Shown here in pieces: positions 49,071 to 61,172 of a DNA stretch of 64,000 bases. How positions within the stretch are numbered: the stretch's first letter is position 1; each line of letters starts with the position of its first letter. The notes beneath the pieces are model-generated. The model worked only from the letters and a program-made list of their open reading frames with translations. It was not told the DNA's origin and searched no databases. The stretch comes from Lamellibrachia satsuma (Eukaryota > Annelida > Polychaeta > Sabellida > Siboglinidae), in contig BSQZ01000013.1 of the NCBI GenBank assembly GCA_033239005.1, forward strand, positions 12,500,782-12,564,781, read 5' to 3'. A program made the translations under genes and the position numbers.

Positions 49071-50362
49071 TTGACAGCGTCGTTTCGCGCTATGCTCACG
49101 GCCGTGGCGATGTCCTCTCAGATGACGTCCTCACCGGGTTGACAGCGTCGTTTCGCGCTATGCTCACGGCCGTGGCGATGTCCTCTCAGATGACGTCCTC
49201 GTCGGTTTGACAGCGTCGTTTCGCGCTATGCTCACGGCCGTGGCGATGTCCTCTCAGATGACGTCCTCGTCGGCTTGACAGCGTCGTTTCGCGCTATGCT
49301 CACGGCCGTGGCGATGTCCTCTCAGATGACGTCCTCGTCGGCTTGACAGCGTCGTTTCGCGCTATGCTCACGGCCGTGGCGATGTCCTCTCAGATGACGT
49401 CCTCGTCGGCTTGACAGCGTCGTTTCGCGCTATGCTCACGGCCGTGGCGATGTCCTCTCAGATGACGTCCTCGTCGGCTTGACAGCGTCGTTTCGCGCTA
49501 TGCTCACGGCCGTGGCGATGTCCTCTCAGATGACGTCCTCGTCGGCTTGACAGCGTCGTTTCGCGCTATGCTCACGGCCGTGGCGATGTCCTCTCAGATG
49601 ACGTCCTCGTCGGCTTGACAGCGTCGTTTCGCGCTATGCTCACGGCCGTGGCGATGTCCTCTCAGATGACGTCCTCGTCGGCTTGACAGCGTCGTTTCGC
49701 GCTATGCTCACGGCCGTGGCGATGTCCTCTCAGATGACGTCCTCGTCGGCTTGACAGCGTCGTTTCGCGCTATGCTCACGGCCGTGGCGATGTCCTCTCA
49801 GATGACGTCCTCATCGGCTTGACAGCGTCGTTTCGCGCTATGCTCACGGCCGTGGCGATGTCCTCTCAGATGACGTACTCATCGGCTTGACAGCGTCGTT
49901 TCGCGCTATGCTCACGGCCGTGGCGATGTCCTCTCAGATGACGTCCTCATCGGCTTGACAGCGTCGTTTCGCGCTATGCTCACGGCCGTGGCGATGTCCT
50001 CTCAGATGACGTCCTCATCGGCTTGACAGCGTCGTTTCGCGCTATGCTCACGGCCGTGGCGATGTCCTCTCAGATGACGTCCTCATCGGCTTGACAGCGT
50101 CGTTTCGCGCTATGCTCACGGCCGTGGCGATGTCCTCTCAGATGACGTCCTCATCGGCTTGACAGCGTCGTTTCGCGCTATGCTCACGGCCGTGGCGATG
50201 TCCTCTCAGATGACGTCCTCATCGGCTTGACAGCGTCGTTTCGCGCTATGCTCACGGCCGTAGCGATGTCCTCTCAGATGACGTCCTCATCGGCTTGACA
50301 GCGTCGTTTCGCGCTATGCTCACGGCCGTAGCGATGTCCTCTCAGGTGACGTCCTCATCGGC
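49071..50362. repeat. 68-bp minisatellite, exactly 19 near-identical copies
   Basis: Copies start at 49071 + 68k (k = 0 to 18) and span 1292 bp. The unit begins TTGACAGCGTCGTTTCGCGC and includes CACGGCCGTGGCGATG and GATGACGTCCTC. Variants are ordered: copies 3-10 end CTCGTCGGC, copies 11-19 end CTCATCGGC, copy 12 has GACGTACTC, and the last two have CCGTAGCG. CpG is abundant. CACGGCCGTG is a perfect 10-bp palindrome. TGACGTC occurs in 18 of 19 units. Confidence 0.98.
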
Positions 50363-52089
50363 TTCCCCTCGCACCAGCGACTTATCGGCTGTAGGTCGTC
50401 AAGTGTAATTACCTCCACGAGATGACACAACCGTTTAGCTTCTCCGTCGGCTTATGTCAATTGTCCGCCCGGCCAGAAGCAGAGCCGCACGATAACATAA
50501 CATTTTACGGATTTACGAGAGCCGTTAGCGGACGATATCGCGATGAACGCATTGCTTCGTCTCCTTCCCCCGACGAGTTCTCCCACAGCAACGCCGACAT
50601 TGTGGGCCAGTGCGTTCGGCAACTGAGCGTGGTGGGATTTAGGCAGATGCCAGTTCTATTATGGCGAATAATAGAACTCTCGCGTCATCACGACGCCAGC
50701 GTGTTCGTACGATCGTTGGGTGCTGTCTCGTGGGCTATTGTAGTATTTCCATACGCAGCTGTAATTTACGGGAGCCCCTCATATACGATGTCCATTAGTC
50801 CAGTTACTGAAAAACTTAAATTGAGTTATAAACATGAAACAAGTGAATCGCCAATTACAAACATTTATTAAAGTACTGGTACTTACATCTTTATTAATAA
50901 TAATAGATAAATAATAACGCACTTTATTTTTTACACTCATATCCAGAGTACAAGAATATCGGTATGGACGCCCGATGTCTTGTAAGGAGACTTCCTCCTT
51001 GTCGAATCCACAAAGGTCATTGTTTTTGTTCACGAACATCAGGAGAAAAGGGACTAAAGATACCCAATATATGTAGCTATGATATATGCGGTACCAGCCG
51101 TGCAAGAGTGCGTGCCATCCGGCAGCAAAAACCAGCGCAGAAGTCCACAAGCCAATACCTCAATTTTACAATAATGATTAATATATGCTATAACACAGTT
51201 TGTGGATTTGCGTGTGTGTTTGTTTAATCATAACATCGTCAGTTTCGCGTGTATCGGGCTGAACGTTTGTAGACTTGCCCATGGGAATAGTTCGTGCATA
51301 AAAATAGAAATTCCCCTAGGGAGGAGATTTACGTAAGAAGGAACGTAAGTGGACGTTTGACATAGATTACATAACTCTGAACAATAGTAGGAAACACGCA
51401 TAATAAGTATACGTCACTTCGTACGAAGGGTCGTACGATACGTACAAAACTCATGGCAGAGACATTTTTGTTCGTTGTGACTTGGCACTGCGTCGTGTAA
51501 ATAGGTTATTGCAGTGCCTGCCGTCTCCCTGCGCGACGCCGGGTAACTCAGCTAGTTTATACGTAAACCAGTTGCTGCGCAGTAAAGCGACAGTGTGGTC
51601 GCTAGAGCTTGCACTTGTAAAAATCAGTTCGTGTGGACAGTACTCTGATTCCAACCGCTTCCTGTTGCGGGTGCAGTGAACCACACGGCGACATAGAGAC
51701 GTGTAGGATGACTATAAACATAGTGCTTGGCTCCTAGCATACATGTATCGACTGTTTCACACCGAGTGTCTTTGACACTTTACGATCAATGCATTCAATG
51801 TTGAACAGAGAATCGTCGTGTCAGACTGGTGACGTATGGACATGTGTGCTAGGACATTCGATGGTCACAATCTAAGACTATTACTCAAGCTGTTGACTTG
51901 ACGATAAAAAAGTTTAAGATTCCTTTAACTCTCTCTGCCTTTGGTTACTCGGAGTTAGATGTTTGTCTCTTTCTTGGGACACGTCTAAGAAAATGGTCGC
52001 CCTCAACTTGTTCCTGTGTAGAAGGTTGTCACAAAAACTGTTGTAGTTGTCATTTTACGTGTGTCATCGAACGTGTCCTGTATATATTA
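50363..52089. other. No gene recognised
   Basis: A 149-codon plus-strand frame (50422-50871) begins 60 bp after the array. It has ordinary composition but no recognised domain. Its length is within chance range for this window, and no splice pattern links it to GARNL3. Confidence 0.4.
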
Positions 52090-52345
52090 CCCCAGTCACA
52101 CTCACTCATTGTCACAACAGTGACACTAGTTTAACACAGTCACAATAGTTTCACCAGAGTCACAGCCATTTTATACATTCACAATAGTTTCACCACAGTC
52201 ACAACAATTGTATCAACAGTCACAACAGTTTCACCAGAGTCACAGCCATTTTATACATTCACAATAGTTTCACCACAGTCACAACAATTGTATCAATAGT
52301 CACAATAGTTTAACCAGAGTCGCGTCGATTTTCACCACAGTAACA
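52090..52345. repeat. CACAGTCACAA-based repeat with an 80-bp duplication
   Basis: Short AGTTTCACCAGAGTCACAG/TCACAATAG units. A segment of about 80 bp starting AGTTTCACCAGAGTCACAGC (52148) is repeated at 52228. Confidence 0.85.
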
Positions 52346-52599
52346 CATATGTTTTACCATTAAGTTTTTGACATTATAAGCATTGGTATTCTGATTCCAA
52401 TGTTACGTTAGTTGTCATATCGACATGTCCTTTGTTAATGAGATGCAGTCGCACGATTTCGCTCGCAGGAACAAAATTCTTCATCGCCATCATCGTCACT
52501 GTTCATCATTATCACGCAAATAAATCATTACTGTTATAAACAACCGACCATTTGTACTTGTGTGTCTCTTTGTCTGTCTGTGTGTCTGTATGTCTGTTT

Positions 52600-52653
52600 G
52601 TCTCTCCCCTCCCCCCTCTGTCTCTCTCTCTTTCCCTCCCTTCCTACCTCTCC

Positions 52654-52693
<40 letters not shown>

Positions 52694-52860
52694 AACTTCG
52701 TCTCTCTCTCGTCACTCGCCTACTCCCTAATGCACTCCCTCACTCACCCACTCACTCACTCATTCAATCAATCAAACAAACCCACCCACCCACCCACCCA
52801 CCCATCCACCTCACTCACTCACTCACTCACTCACTCACTCACTCACTCACTCACTCAATC
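52600..52860. repeat. CT tract and (ACTC)n/(ACCC)n tract
   Basis: TC run at 52660-52690 and ACTC/ACCC tetranucleotides at 52737-52858. Confidence 0.92.
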
Positions 52861-53018
52861 TCTTTGCTTCGTGCACTTCCATTAGCAAATCATACTCATA
52901 CGCTTCTCCTCTCTGAGCACGCAAGAGATAACACAACATATTAAAAACAGACTCGGGGATAGTTCGTATGTATTCTTGAATGAACACAATTCTCAGTCTG
53001 ATGATCGTGTGTTTGTAG

Positions 53019-53088
53019 TTCCCCGGCGTCCGACCTTGCCGCCAGACGCGGTGTATTCAGCAGACGACACTACGGCTCAGTCGAAACG
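53019..53088 (+). CDS. GARNL3-like gene, N-terminal exon
   Basis: Bordered by a GTTTGTAG acceptor (AG at 53017-53018) and a strong donor ACG|GTGAGT (53089). It takes two bases from the previous exon, then encodes 23 residues including DLAARRGVFSRRHYGSVE. This closely follows the vertebrate GARNL3 N-terminal segment of the form DLGCRRGDFSRKHYGSVE, recalled from memory. It ends in phase 0 and joins the exon at 55736, whose first residues (LIS) continue the vertebrate order. The frame is open only over this short exon, so simple ORF searches miss it. GARNL3 is a predicted Rap/Ran-GAP and CNH domain protein; this part lies before the GAP domain and its own role is unknown. Confidence 0.85.
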
Positions 53089-55479
53089 GTGAGTTTAACG
53101 AGTTTTTTTTATGGAAATTGTCCACAAATAGAATTGCAGCCAGGCGAGTTTGCTGCGAAATGAAAATGAAATAATCACCGTTTCCTCGAGTATTTGTGAC
53201 GCACGTAATGGGTTGCTTGGTTGAGTGATAACATTTCGTTTGGTAAATCATTTTACAAGATGGCGACAGAGAGCCATGAGTTTAGCAGACGGCAATAGTC
53301 GTAGGATAAGACAGAACTTAGGCTGTGAATCAAGTTTCCGTTCATTGACCACGTCTTCCGCGCTCTACGCTAAACGTAGCATGTCCTTCGTTGGCGCTTG
53401 TATTAACAGCTTAACTGATGTGTAGTGCTGCCGGGACAGACGACCTCATCGCCTGTCTATTGTATTGATTTTCCGGCTGACGAGCTTGTCAATAACAACC
53501 CAATGTTTATTTAGACATATTGCTAGAACAGCGGTCGACGCAATCACCATGTACTGTTTATCTGTCGCAATTTAGAAGATAAGATATGATCTGCAACGAT
53601 GAGAGACCATCTCAAAATATGGACGCTTGATACTAAACGAAATTGATTTAATTGGGAAAGGAGTTAGCAACTGTTTCGCTTAGCGTTGTAGGTTTATAGA
53701 TGAATTTGTGTATTTTCCGAAACCAGTTCATAAAGATGCTGATGAAAGCGGAACAAACAAATCACATTCTACTACAATCACATTAGTGTGTGTATGTGTG
53801 GTGTGTGATTGCCGTAGCATGGCGAACGAGGACACGTCCACAGATATGTAATCACCGGTCAATGTAATTCAAAGTTTCGTACAGGACGTGTGGCATTTGG
53901 TGGCCAGTGTAGTGTCATGCATTCATGTTTTGACGTGGCCCTTAAATATTGAACGGAGCAAAAACTAAATATTGACCTGTGTGTGCTTACCGTTTGTGGT
54001 GACAGGAAAGTCGCAGCAAGTTCATTTCAATCAATCTTGTTTTATTATTGAATTGTTTATGGTAAAGATTTCGCTAAAATTACGAACTGGGTTATGCTTG
54101 TCAATGGAGGTAATGAATATTCGACGTACAGCGTCCTACCCGCATCAATATGACAATAAGAATTGTGATGGAAGACGCCGTCCTTTGACCAATGTGTGTT
54201 GCAACGCATCTAAAACATGCACCTATTTATCCATCCACAATAGCAGCGCATTACTTGATGCTGTCTATCTCATTTTGCATTGCCCAACACATGTCTGATT
54301 TCCACGAGCAACGTAGCAGTACAATGTCGACCAAACGAGGTAGACGCCGCTTCTTTTTTGTGTGTAAAACCGCCATATTGTGTTAACATCGACAAAAGCT
54401 ACTGGTTGGACAATGGACGCAGTCGACTGGATTCGTGTTGCTCAGCCACACGAGCTGTTTTCGCAACGTGTTGACGTTCGCCGGAGACAGATGATTTCAC
54501 GTACCACTGAGAGACGACGGCAGTCCTATTGTTTACTGGGGCATTTCTCTCTATGACAAATCACGCGTATTCGACGAACGCGATAGTGGATAATAAAACT
54601 TGAAAAATGGCAATAATAAACTAATATATTGACATTCGTTATCTGCCCAATGCCATGTGTATGCTGCATGCTACATGCCTTGGAAACTGATTCCTGCGCT
54701 GGCATTGACATCAGTCAGTAAATGTTGGCTTTGGGTACTTCAGGTATTTTAATCTATAAAAATACTCAGCCGCTTTCTTGGCGAACGTTCAGCTTCGTTG
54801 ATTAGTCCGTCGTGAGTTAGGATACTATGGTTCAAAGCGCAAATTTCCTTGACGTTGATGCATTATGGAACCTGACAGATGTACCCATGGTACTCATGCG
54901 TGGTGTCGCTATCGTATGAATGATTCACGTTTTGAAACTCAAAGATGCGGCATCAAGCAAATATGGCATTTATACACTTATTCAAAAGGAACAGGAATAT
55001 ACATACACCTTCTACACAGACGCGTAAATGTACATACATACGTATACTCGCGCTCGTTCAAATACACTGCAAATGGAGCGAGTGTTACTTGGTTTGGAAC
55101 TGTCTCTCTGTTTTAGTAATACGTTATTCGGAAAGCAAGTAGGCGTTGGTCCTCTTAAACTGCGTAATCCGTTTTTCCGAATTGGTTTCGTCAATTGAAA
55201 TGGATTACACGATTTCGGCTCGCCACTAAATCAGACTCCTGACTACTCGGTTCTAGATCGGCTCAGCTGAGACCTTTTTACATGAGCCGCCGCTGACATT
55301 TGTCGAACCGTCTCGGTGTCGAGTGTTTTAGACGTTTAGATCGACTCGATGAGACGTACCCGGTGCACTGAGGGTGTTAAGGGACACTTCAACACCGAAG
55401 TAATGGCCACACTGTGTTCCAACAATGGTAGACGGTGTTGGTTGCTATGTGATGTAGTTTAATTATGCGATTATGCGTA
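53089..55479 (+). other. GARNL3-like intron 2, first part
   Basis: From the GTGAGT donor to the microsatellite. No other gene or repeat is recognised. Short frames (53225-53425, 53972-54474, 54865-55142) have no family motif. Confidence 0.6.
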
Positions 55480-55548
55480 ATACGCACGCACGCACGCATG
55501 AACACACGCACACACGCACGAACGCACGCACGCACGAACGCACCCACG

Positions 55549-55608
<60 letters not shown>
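55480..55608. repeat. CACG then (CA)n microsatellite
   Basis: CACG units to about 55557, then pure CA to 55608, within intron 2. Confidence 0.95.
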
Positions 55609-55610
<2 letters not shown>

Positions 55611-55735
55611 GTTTACTGATGCGGCTGTAAAGCAATGCCTCATAGTTACTTTTCTAGTATTCACGTTGGACTAGCAATGCAGACACACGGGCTGGACCAG
55701 ACGGGTGCAGTGATGTTGTTCCTGTTTCGTTGCAG

Positions 55736-55816
55736 CTAATATCGGTTGACTCAAACGGCTCCTGTCAGACGGCCGGGCGCTTTCGCGTTGAAACCGGGGA
55801 GAGGGAACGAGAGGAG
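55736..55816 (+). CDS. GARNL3-like gene, exon with AGRFRVE motif
   Basis: Acceptor TTTCGTTGCAG (AG at 55734-55735) and donor GAG|GTAGGA (55817). The exon is 81 bp, 27 codons, phase 0 at both ends. It encodes LISVDSNGSCQTAGRFRVET followed by a short Glu/Arg-rich end. Vertebrate GARNL3 has LLISSDADG...RAGRFRVENG at this place, so residue order and spacing agree with the preceding exon (HYGSVE) and the following one (VHLENPEF). The Glu/Arg end falls where the vertebrate protein has a variable linker. The donor is moderate, so a slightly different 3' border cannot be excluded. Confidence 0.85.
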
Positions 55817-56076
55817 GTAGGAACAAAATATACAGTCTCGAGTCTCTAGGCACCATCTTGGTGTAATGCATCGTGCTGTATTGTACAGTTCCGACCAACT
55901 GCCGCTGACCATCTGCAGCTTTCAGCTCATTGCCACGTAACAGTTGATCATCGTGTCACTATGTTCCGAGATCAACTGTCCAGTGTATCCGTATGTGATG
56001 TATCCATACGTGATGTAATCACGCCGTTCGCAATGACTATGATCTTCCATTTCATTTCTGTATGTGTCTCATATCT
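55817..56076 (+). other. Start of GARNL3-like intron 3
   Basis: No repeat or other gene recognised. Intron 3 spans 55817-62434. Confidence 0.55.
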
Positions 56077-56350
56077 CCTTCCTTCCTTCTTTCCTTCCTT
56101 CCTTCTGTCCTTCCTTCCTTCCTTCGTTCTTTCCTTTCTTTCGTCCTTCCTGTCTTCCTTCTTTCCTTCATTGCTTCTTTCCTTCCTTCCTTCTTTCTTT
56201 CCTTCCTTCCTTCATTCATTCGTTCCTTTCTTTCTTCCTTCATTCCTTCTTTCCTTCTTTCTTTCCTTTCTTTCTTTCTTCCTTCCGTCCTTCTTTCTTT
56301 TCTTTCTTCCTTCCTTCCTTCTCTCCTTTCTTTCTTCCTTCCTTCCCGTC
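56077..56350. repeat. (CTTC)n microsatellite, about 270 bp
   Basis: CTTC/CTTT units with few interruptions. Pyrimidine-purine strand asymmetry gives Ser/Phe/Leu (plus) and Glu/Arg/Lys (minus) artefact frames. Confidence 0.96.
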
Positions 56351-56565
56351 TCACACTTCACCTTCGCCCCCTATTAAGCTTCCACCGTTTTTATCCACAT
56401 TTCTCTCTATCCTCGAATGTCTTCTGAACTCTCCCTTATAAACATCAGTCGTCTGACAGCAACATAGATGATCGTAATCTCTTCCAACTTCCTGAGTCGG
56501 ATTACATCGCGTTTGAATACATGACTGCTTGATTGATCACGGAACCAGAAGATACCGCGAACGCA

Positions 56566-56615
56566 CGTACGCACACACGCACGTACGCACACACGCACAC
56601 ACACACGTACGTACT
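56566..56615. repeat. CACGTACG short repeat
   Basis: CACACGCACGTACGCACACA-type units. Confidence 0.85.
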
Positions 56616-56791
56616 TACGTGTGTCCTTCTACATGTCTCTCGCCCAGACAGTCAGTGAACACCTGTGTGTGACAGTCAGAGACGCCACTTCCTAATTCCC
56701 GTATACTCCATTAGAACAATGTTATAAACTAGAGTGGTTGTGTGCATTTGCATTTTCAACAATACCAACTCACCCATCTTATTTTAAAAAA

Positions 56792-56960
56792 ATCAACACG
56801 TCAACCTATTTCACATGTTGACGCAATTAACACGTCAACGGTGCACTTACTTCACCCTGTTGACATAATCAACAAGTCAACGGTGCATTCACCTCAGCGT
56901 AGTGACAGTACCATAGCGTCAACGGTGCACTTAATTCACCATGTCAAGAGAATCAACACA
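56792..56960. repeat. About 42-bp repeat with GTCAAC/GTTGAC inverted motifs, 4 copies
   Basis: Units contain AACACGTCAACGGTGCACTT, CTTCACC and GTTGACA. The GTCAAC and GTTGAC elements within a unit are inverted, about 20 bp apart. Confidence 0.85.
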
Positions 56961-57299
56961 TCATACGTGTTCTGTCTTGACTCTATCGGCTCACGTTAGT
57001 TTTAGTTACCCGGAACCTTCTAGGAAATGTGTTGCACAACCATTCCCTGAAACGGATGCACCAAAACAATAGACTGGAAGCGCGCTTCAAGAAAACACGC
57101 ACAAGAGATCGCTAGCCGAAGGCCTAAAGGTCGCAGTGGGCGATGCTTATCAAGTCAATATGTTGACTAGTAATCTACACCGTCGTCGTCGGAAGTGATT
57201 ATCTTAATTACTACTCTCGAATCAGAGTCTCGATGCTGTTCTTCACTAATTAAAGTAATACGGCATCGGCGCAGGAGAAGAACATGATGCGGACTTACA
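56961..57299 (+). other. Intronic, nothing recognised
   Basis: No gene or repeat is supported here. Confidence 0.4.
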
Positions 57300-57645
57300 T
57301 TTACATATTACATGTCGACATCCCAACATGTAATACAAACTTATTTGTCCAATTTACATCGACATCCCCACATGTAATACAAACTTATTTGTCCCATTTA
57401 CATCGACTAGCCCAACATGTAATACAAACTTATTTGTCCCATTTACATCGATATCCAAACTTGTAACACAAACTCATTTGCCCCATTTACATTGACACCC
57501 CAACACGTAATACAAACTTATTTGTCCCATTTACATCGACATCCCCACATGTAATACAAACTCATTTGTCCCATTTATATTGACTAGCCCAACATGTAAC
57601 ACAAACTCATTTGTCCCATTTACATTGACACCCCAATACGTAATA
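57300..57645. repeat. 44-bp minisatellite, about 8 copies
   Basis: Units contain TTACATCGACATCCCCACAT and AATACAAACTTATTTGTCCC, with a CGACATCC / CGACTAGC alternative. Confidence 0.94.
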
Positions 57646-58056
57646 CATATTCACAACACCAACAAATGGTAAAACATATTCACAAAACCAACAAAATACA
57701 TCACACTCACTGAAACAATAATGCAATAGAACTAATTGATAAAGTAAATAATAAAGTTAATAATGCAGTATAAGCGTATAATTACAATTGATATATTTGA
57801 CGAGAGACTCATATTAAGACCAAATCTTGTCGCTGTCATATGAGCCAACCAGGTTTCACTTTTTATTTTCTATCAATATGTTTGAGTGGTTTATTCAGAA
57901 TATAAATTAACATGGCCTTATAAAACTTAAATACATGTAGCTCGCTATACATTATTATTAGTTGGGTAGAAATTACAAATGTGACATTTTATATTTCCCA
58001 TTCGTAATAGTATTTTTGTATATAATACATTTTCGCACATGCCATACATCCATGTT
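57646..58056 (+). other. Intronic, AT-rich, nothing recognised
   Basis: No gene or repeat family identified. Confidence 0.4.
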
Positions 58057-58401
58057 ATGTTAATTGTGATGTTGACTGTGATGTTGACTGTGGTGTTGAC
58101 TGTGATGTTGATTGTGGCGTTGACGGTGATGTTGACTATGATGTTGACTGTGATGTTGACTGTGATGTTGACTGTGATGTTGACGGTGATGTTGACTGTG
58201 ATGTTGACTGTGATGTTGATGGTGATGTTGACGGTAATGTTGATTGTGGCGTTGACGGTGATGTTGACTATGATGTTGACTGTGATGTTGACTGCGATGT
58301 TGACTGTGATGTTGACGGTGATGTTGACTGTGGTGTTGACGGTAATGTTCATTGTGACGTTGACGGTGATGTTGACTATGATGTTGACTGTGATGTTGAC
58401 G
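58057..58401. repeat. 12-bp minisatellite, about 29 copies
   Basis: GATGTTGACTGT units with GGCG, GGTA and TATG variants. The period divides by three, giving MLTV (plus) and NITV (minus) tetrads. A longer block with the order GTGGCGTTGACGG then CTATGATG recurs, indicating higher-order duplication. Confidence 0.95.
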
Positions 58402-58771
58402 GTGAACCGTTTCGTTTACAACAAAGCATCTTACTGAATCCGTATTTTAACCTAAACTTTGCGCTAGCCTGATTGTTGGAGAAGTACCCACGTACTGTTA
58501 ATAAAATGCGCCCCGCAGCATCCGTGTTTAAACGGTGCTACTGAATTATGCAATAAAACGGTGCAATAAAGGCAGAAATAACAAAGACAATATCCATAAA
58601 GAAGACAATAAACATAAAGAAGACAATACTCCAGGTGATGACAAGAACTTAGAGGAAGACGAAACCATAAAACACCATAAAGTTAAAGAAAGAGTGTCTG
58701 TTAACCACTGACATACAGATTTTATTTTATGAACGCTGCACACAAATTTGCCTCCATGGGAAAATAAAGTA
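58402..58771 (+). other. Intronic, nothing recognised
   Basis: A short AAGAAGACAATA repeat near 58596-58629. Otherwise unremarkable. Confidence 0.4.
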
Positions 58772-59062
58772 TTGTTGTTGTGTTGTTGTTGTATTGTTGT
58801 TGTGTTGTTGTTGTGTTGTTGTTGTATTGTTGTTGTATTGTTGTTGTATTGTTGTTGTAGTGTTGTTGTATTGTTGTTGTGTTGTTGTTGTGTTGTTGTA
58901 TTGTTGTTTGTGTTGTGTTGTTGTTGTATTGTTGTTGTGTTGTTGTTGTGTTGTTGTTGTATTGTTGTTGTATTGTTGTTGTATTGTTGTTGTATTGTTG
59001 TTGTATTGTTGTTGTGTTGTTGTTGTATTGTTGTTGTATTGTTGTATTGTTGTTGTATTGTA
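58772..59062. repeat. TTG-based low-complexity array
   Basis: TTGTTGTTGTATTG and TTGTTGTTGTGTTG dodecamers. Leu/Cys/Val frames on plus and Asn/Thr/Gln frames on minus are artefacts. Confidence 0.95.
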
Positions 59063-59537
59063 TATACAGAAAATTACCAAAGAGTGCAGCATCAAAAGTA
59101 ATCAATCCATGAAAAGAGGTTTGGGTAAGAGTGTGTCTATTAGAAATACCATTGTTCACAAACAATGTCATCGAAGCAATTGTCAACACAATATAATACC
59201 TGTTAACATCAAATTAGAACGAGAGACTAGAAGCAATGCGTGTGAAACGTCCACAAGGGCAAATGCAAACAGCTCAGAAAATAGTTAAGGAAATGTGTTA
59301 AAAAGAACACACTGAAGAACAAGACGATAACAGAATTATGGAACACTTTAAAATCATGAGATTGGTACATTCGATGATTTGCTACTTGAGTTCTGTGTTT
59401 ATCAGCAGAGAGATTGCTAGTTTAGTACCAACTACCACATGTGAGTGGGTAAATCAGATTACTTAGAGCACTTATTTGTAACACCAGAAATGATACCTAA
59501 ATATGGAATTCGAAACGTTCCTGAACCACTCGCCTAT
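59063..59537 (+). other. Intronic, nothing recognised
   Basis: The 164-codon frame from 58794 continues here to 59288 only because it was opened by the TTG array. Confidence 0.4.
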
Positions 59538-61110
59538 TTAACAAGATTTAACAAGATTTGCCATCCAAACCAAAGGCCCAGGTGGCAAGTGGACAAGGAA
59601 GTAATTGGCTTATCGAGAGTCCAAAAATATTCAACTAGATGTAATCCGCTCTCCTGAGATATGTGTCAAACTTGTTTTTAAACATATTCACGCTGCTAGC
59701 AGTTACATAATCCGTAGACAATTCATTTATTGTCCTCTATGAGAACGAGTACTTCCTGATATCCAACCTACACTGATCCTTTACTAATTTTACATGATGT
59801 CCTCTAGTTCTACTGTCTTTCTTGAGTGAGAAAAACATATTTCTATAAATATTCTCATATCCATTCAATATCATAAAACGTTCAGTCTGATCTCCTCTTA
59901 ACCTCCTTGTCTCAAGAGTAGTTAAACCACATTCTTTCTGGCGTTCTTCATAACTACGGTCTCTCGGTTCTGGAATAATTTTAGTTGCTCTCCTCTGTAT
60001 GCGTTCAAGTGTATAAATATCCTTCTTCTCCATGCTTCTATACAGTATTCTAAATGAAGTCTAAATATTGCTTTATACAGAGGTTTAATTAGCTTTTGTC
60101 CTTGTATGTTATGTTTCTCCTAATCAACCCAAGAATTTGATTACCCTTTGAAGCAGCAATACCACACTGTTCTGAAACTTTCTTATCAGCTCTTATTGTT
60201 TTTTCTAAGTCCTTTTCTTTTGCAGTAGTACCTAGAAGAGTATCTCCCATATAATAGTGTATACCCACGTTCCCGTGTCCTGTATATAGGCATTTACATT
60301 TCCCAAAATTGAACAAAATCTGACATTTTATTTAGACCATTTAACTAATGTGTCTAGATCGTATTGTAAATGTTGTTTATCACCATCACTGTTAACCTTT
60401 TTTCATTATTTTTATTTTATAAATTTCAGTACGTTGCTTGTTATATTGTCGTCCAATGTCATTGATATATATTAAGAATAATAAAGGTCCTAATACTGAT
60501 CCTTGTGGTACACCACTCAAAACTTATTTCCAGTTTGAAACCTCTCCATATACTACAACACGCTGTCTTCTGTCAGTCAGTCATTGTTCTATCCAATCAA
60601 TTATGTCATCCCCGATACCATAGGCTTTTTATTTAAGTAGTAATCTTTGATGTGGCATTTTGTCAAAAGCTTTATGAAAATCTAAGTAGATAATATCTAC
60701 TGGTGATCCTTCGTCTATCCACATAGTGATTTCTTCCAAAAAACATAATATATTTGTTAAGCATGACCTCGCTTTTAGGAATCCATGTTGACATTAATTT
60801 AATAATCTATGTTTAACAAAGAAGTCCACAACGTGGTCTTTAGTTAAACTTTATAATAATTTACAAATCACTGACGCTAAACTCACTGGTCTGTAATTCT
60901 CTGACTTATTTCTCGAAACCTTTTAAAATAATGGTATGATGTTTGCTTCTTTCCATTCAAAAGAAACAAATCCCTCTTTTAATGACAAGTTGAACACTCT
61001 TGCAAGTGTTATACTGATTTGTTCTACTGTTTCCATTAGTAATTTTGGAAGAATTCCATCCACACCCGGTGATTTATTATTCTTAATTGCCTTTATTTTC
61101 TTAACTTGCT
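59538..61110 (-). mobile_element. CR1-like LINE reverse transcriptase, 5'-truncated
   Basis: The longest RT copy in the window. On the minus strand, 5' to 3': SPGVDGI with SITLARVFNLSLKEGFVSFE (61080-60950), degenerate middle RT (60900-60400) including the region opposite CCTTGTGGTACACCACTCAA (GVPQG block), MFNFGKCKCLYTGHGN (60316), KVSEQCGIAASKGNQILGLI, then ERIQRRATKIIPEPRDRSYE and the tail SRTRGHHVKLVKDQCRLDIR (about 59800-59745). The 3' tail ATTTAACAAG units (plus strand) start at 59538. Several stops and frameshifts are present. It lies antisense within GARNL3 intron 3. Confidence 0.85.
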
Positions 61111-61172
61111 ACCCGTCATTGCCTTTATTTTCTTAGCTTTGCTACCCATCATTGCCTTTATTTTCTTACTTT
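61086..61172. repeat. About 31-bp tandem repeat, 3 copies
   Basis: ATTGCCTTTATTTTCTTA followed by a TTGCTACCC-like segment, repeated at the 5' (right) edge of the CR1 copy. Confidence 0.85.

Noticed and set aside
49071..50362. 68-bp repeats as tandem RNA genes
   Set aside because: No A/B box, snRNA-type or other RNA gene signal was found within the unit.
50422..50871. 149-codon ORF after the 68-bp array
   Set aside because: No domain recognised. An ORF of this length is expected about once by chance in a window of this size.
53225..53425. 66-codon ORF as a GARNL3 exon
   Set aside because: No similarity, and the flanking exons already connect in frame.
56052..56441. Arg/Glu/Lys-rich and Phe/Ser-rich ORFs
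   Set aside because: Products of the CTTC repeat on each strand.
57945..58437. NITV / MLTV repeat proteins
   Set aside because: A 12-bp period keeps frames open. There is no sign of start context, splicing or conserved flanks.
58722..59288. Asn/Thr/Gln-rich (minus) and Leu/Cys/Val-rich (plus) ORFs
   Set aside because: TTG-repeat artefacts. The plus frame's continuation after 59062 shows no motif.
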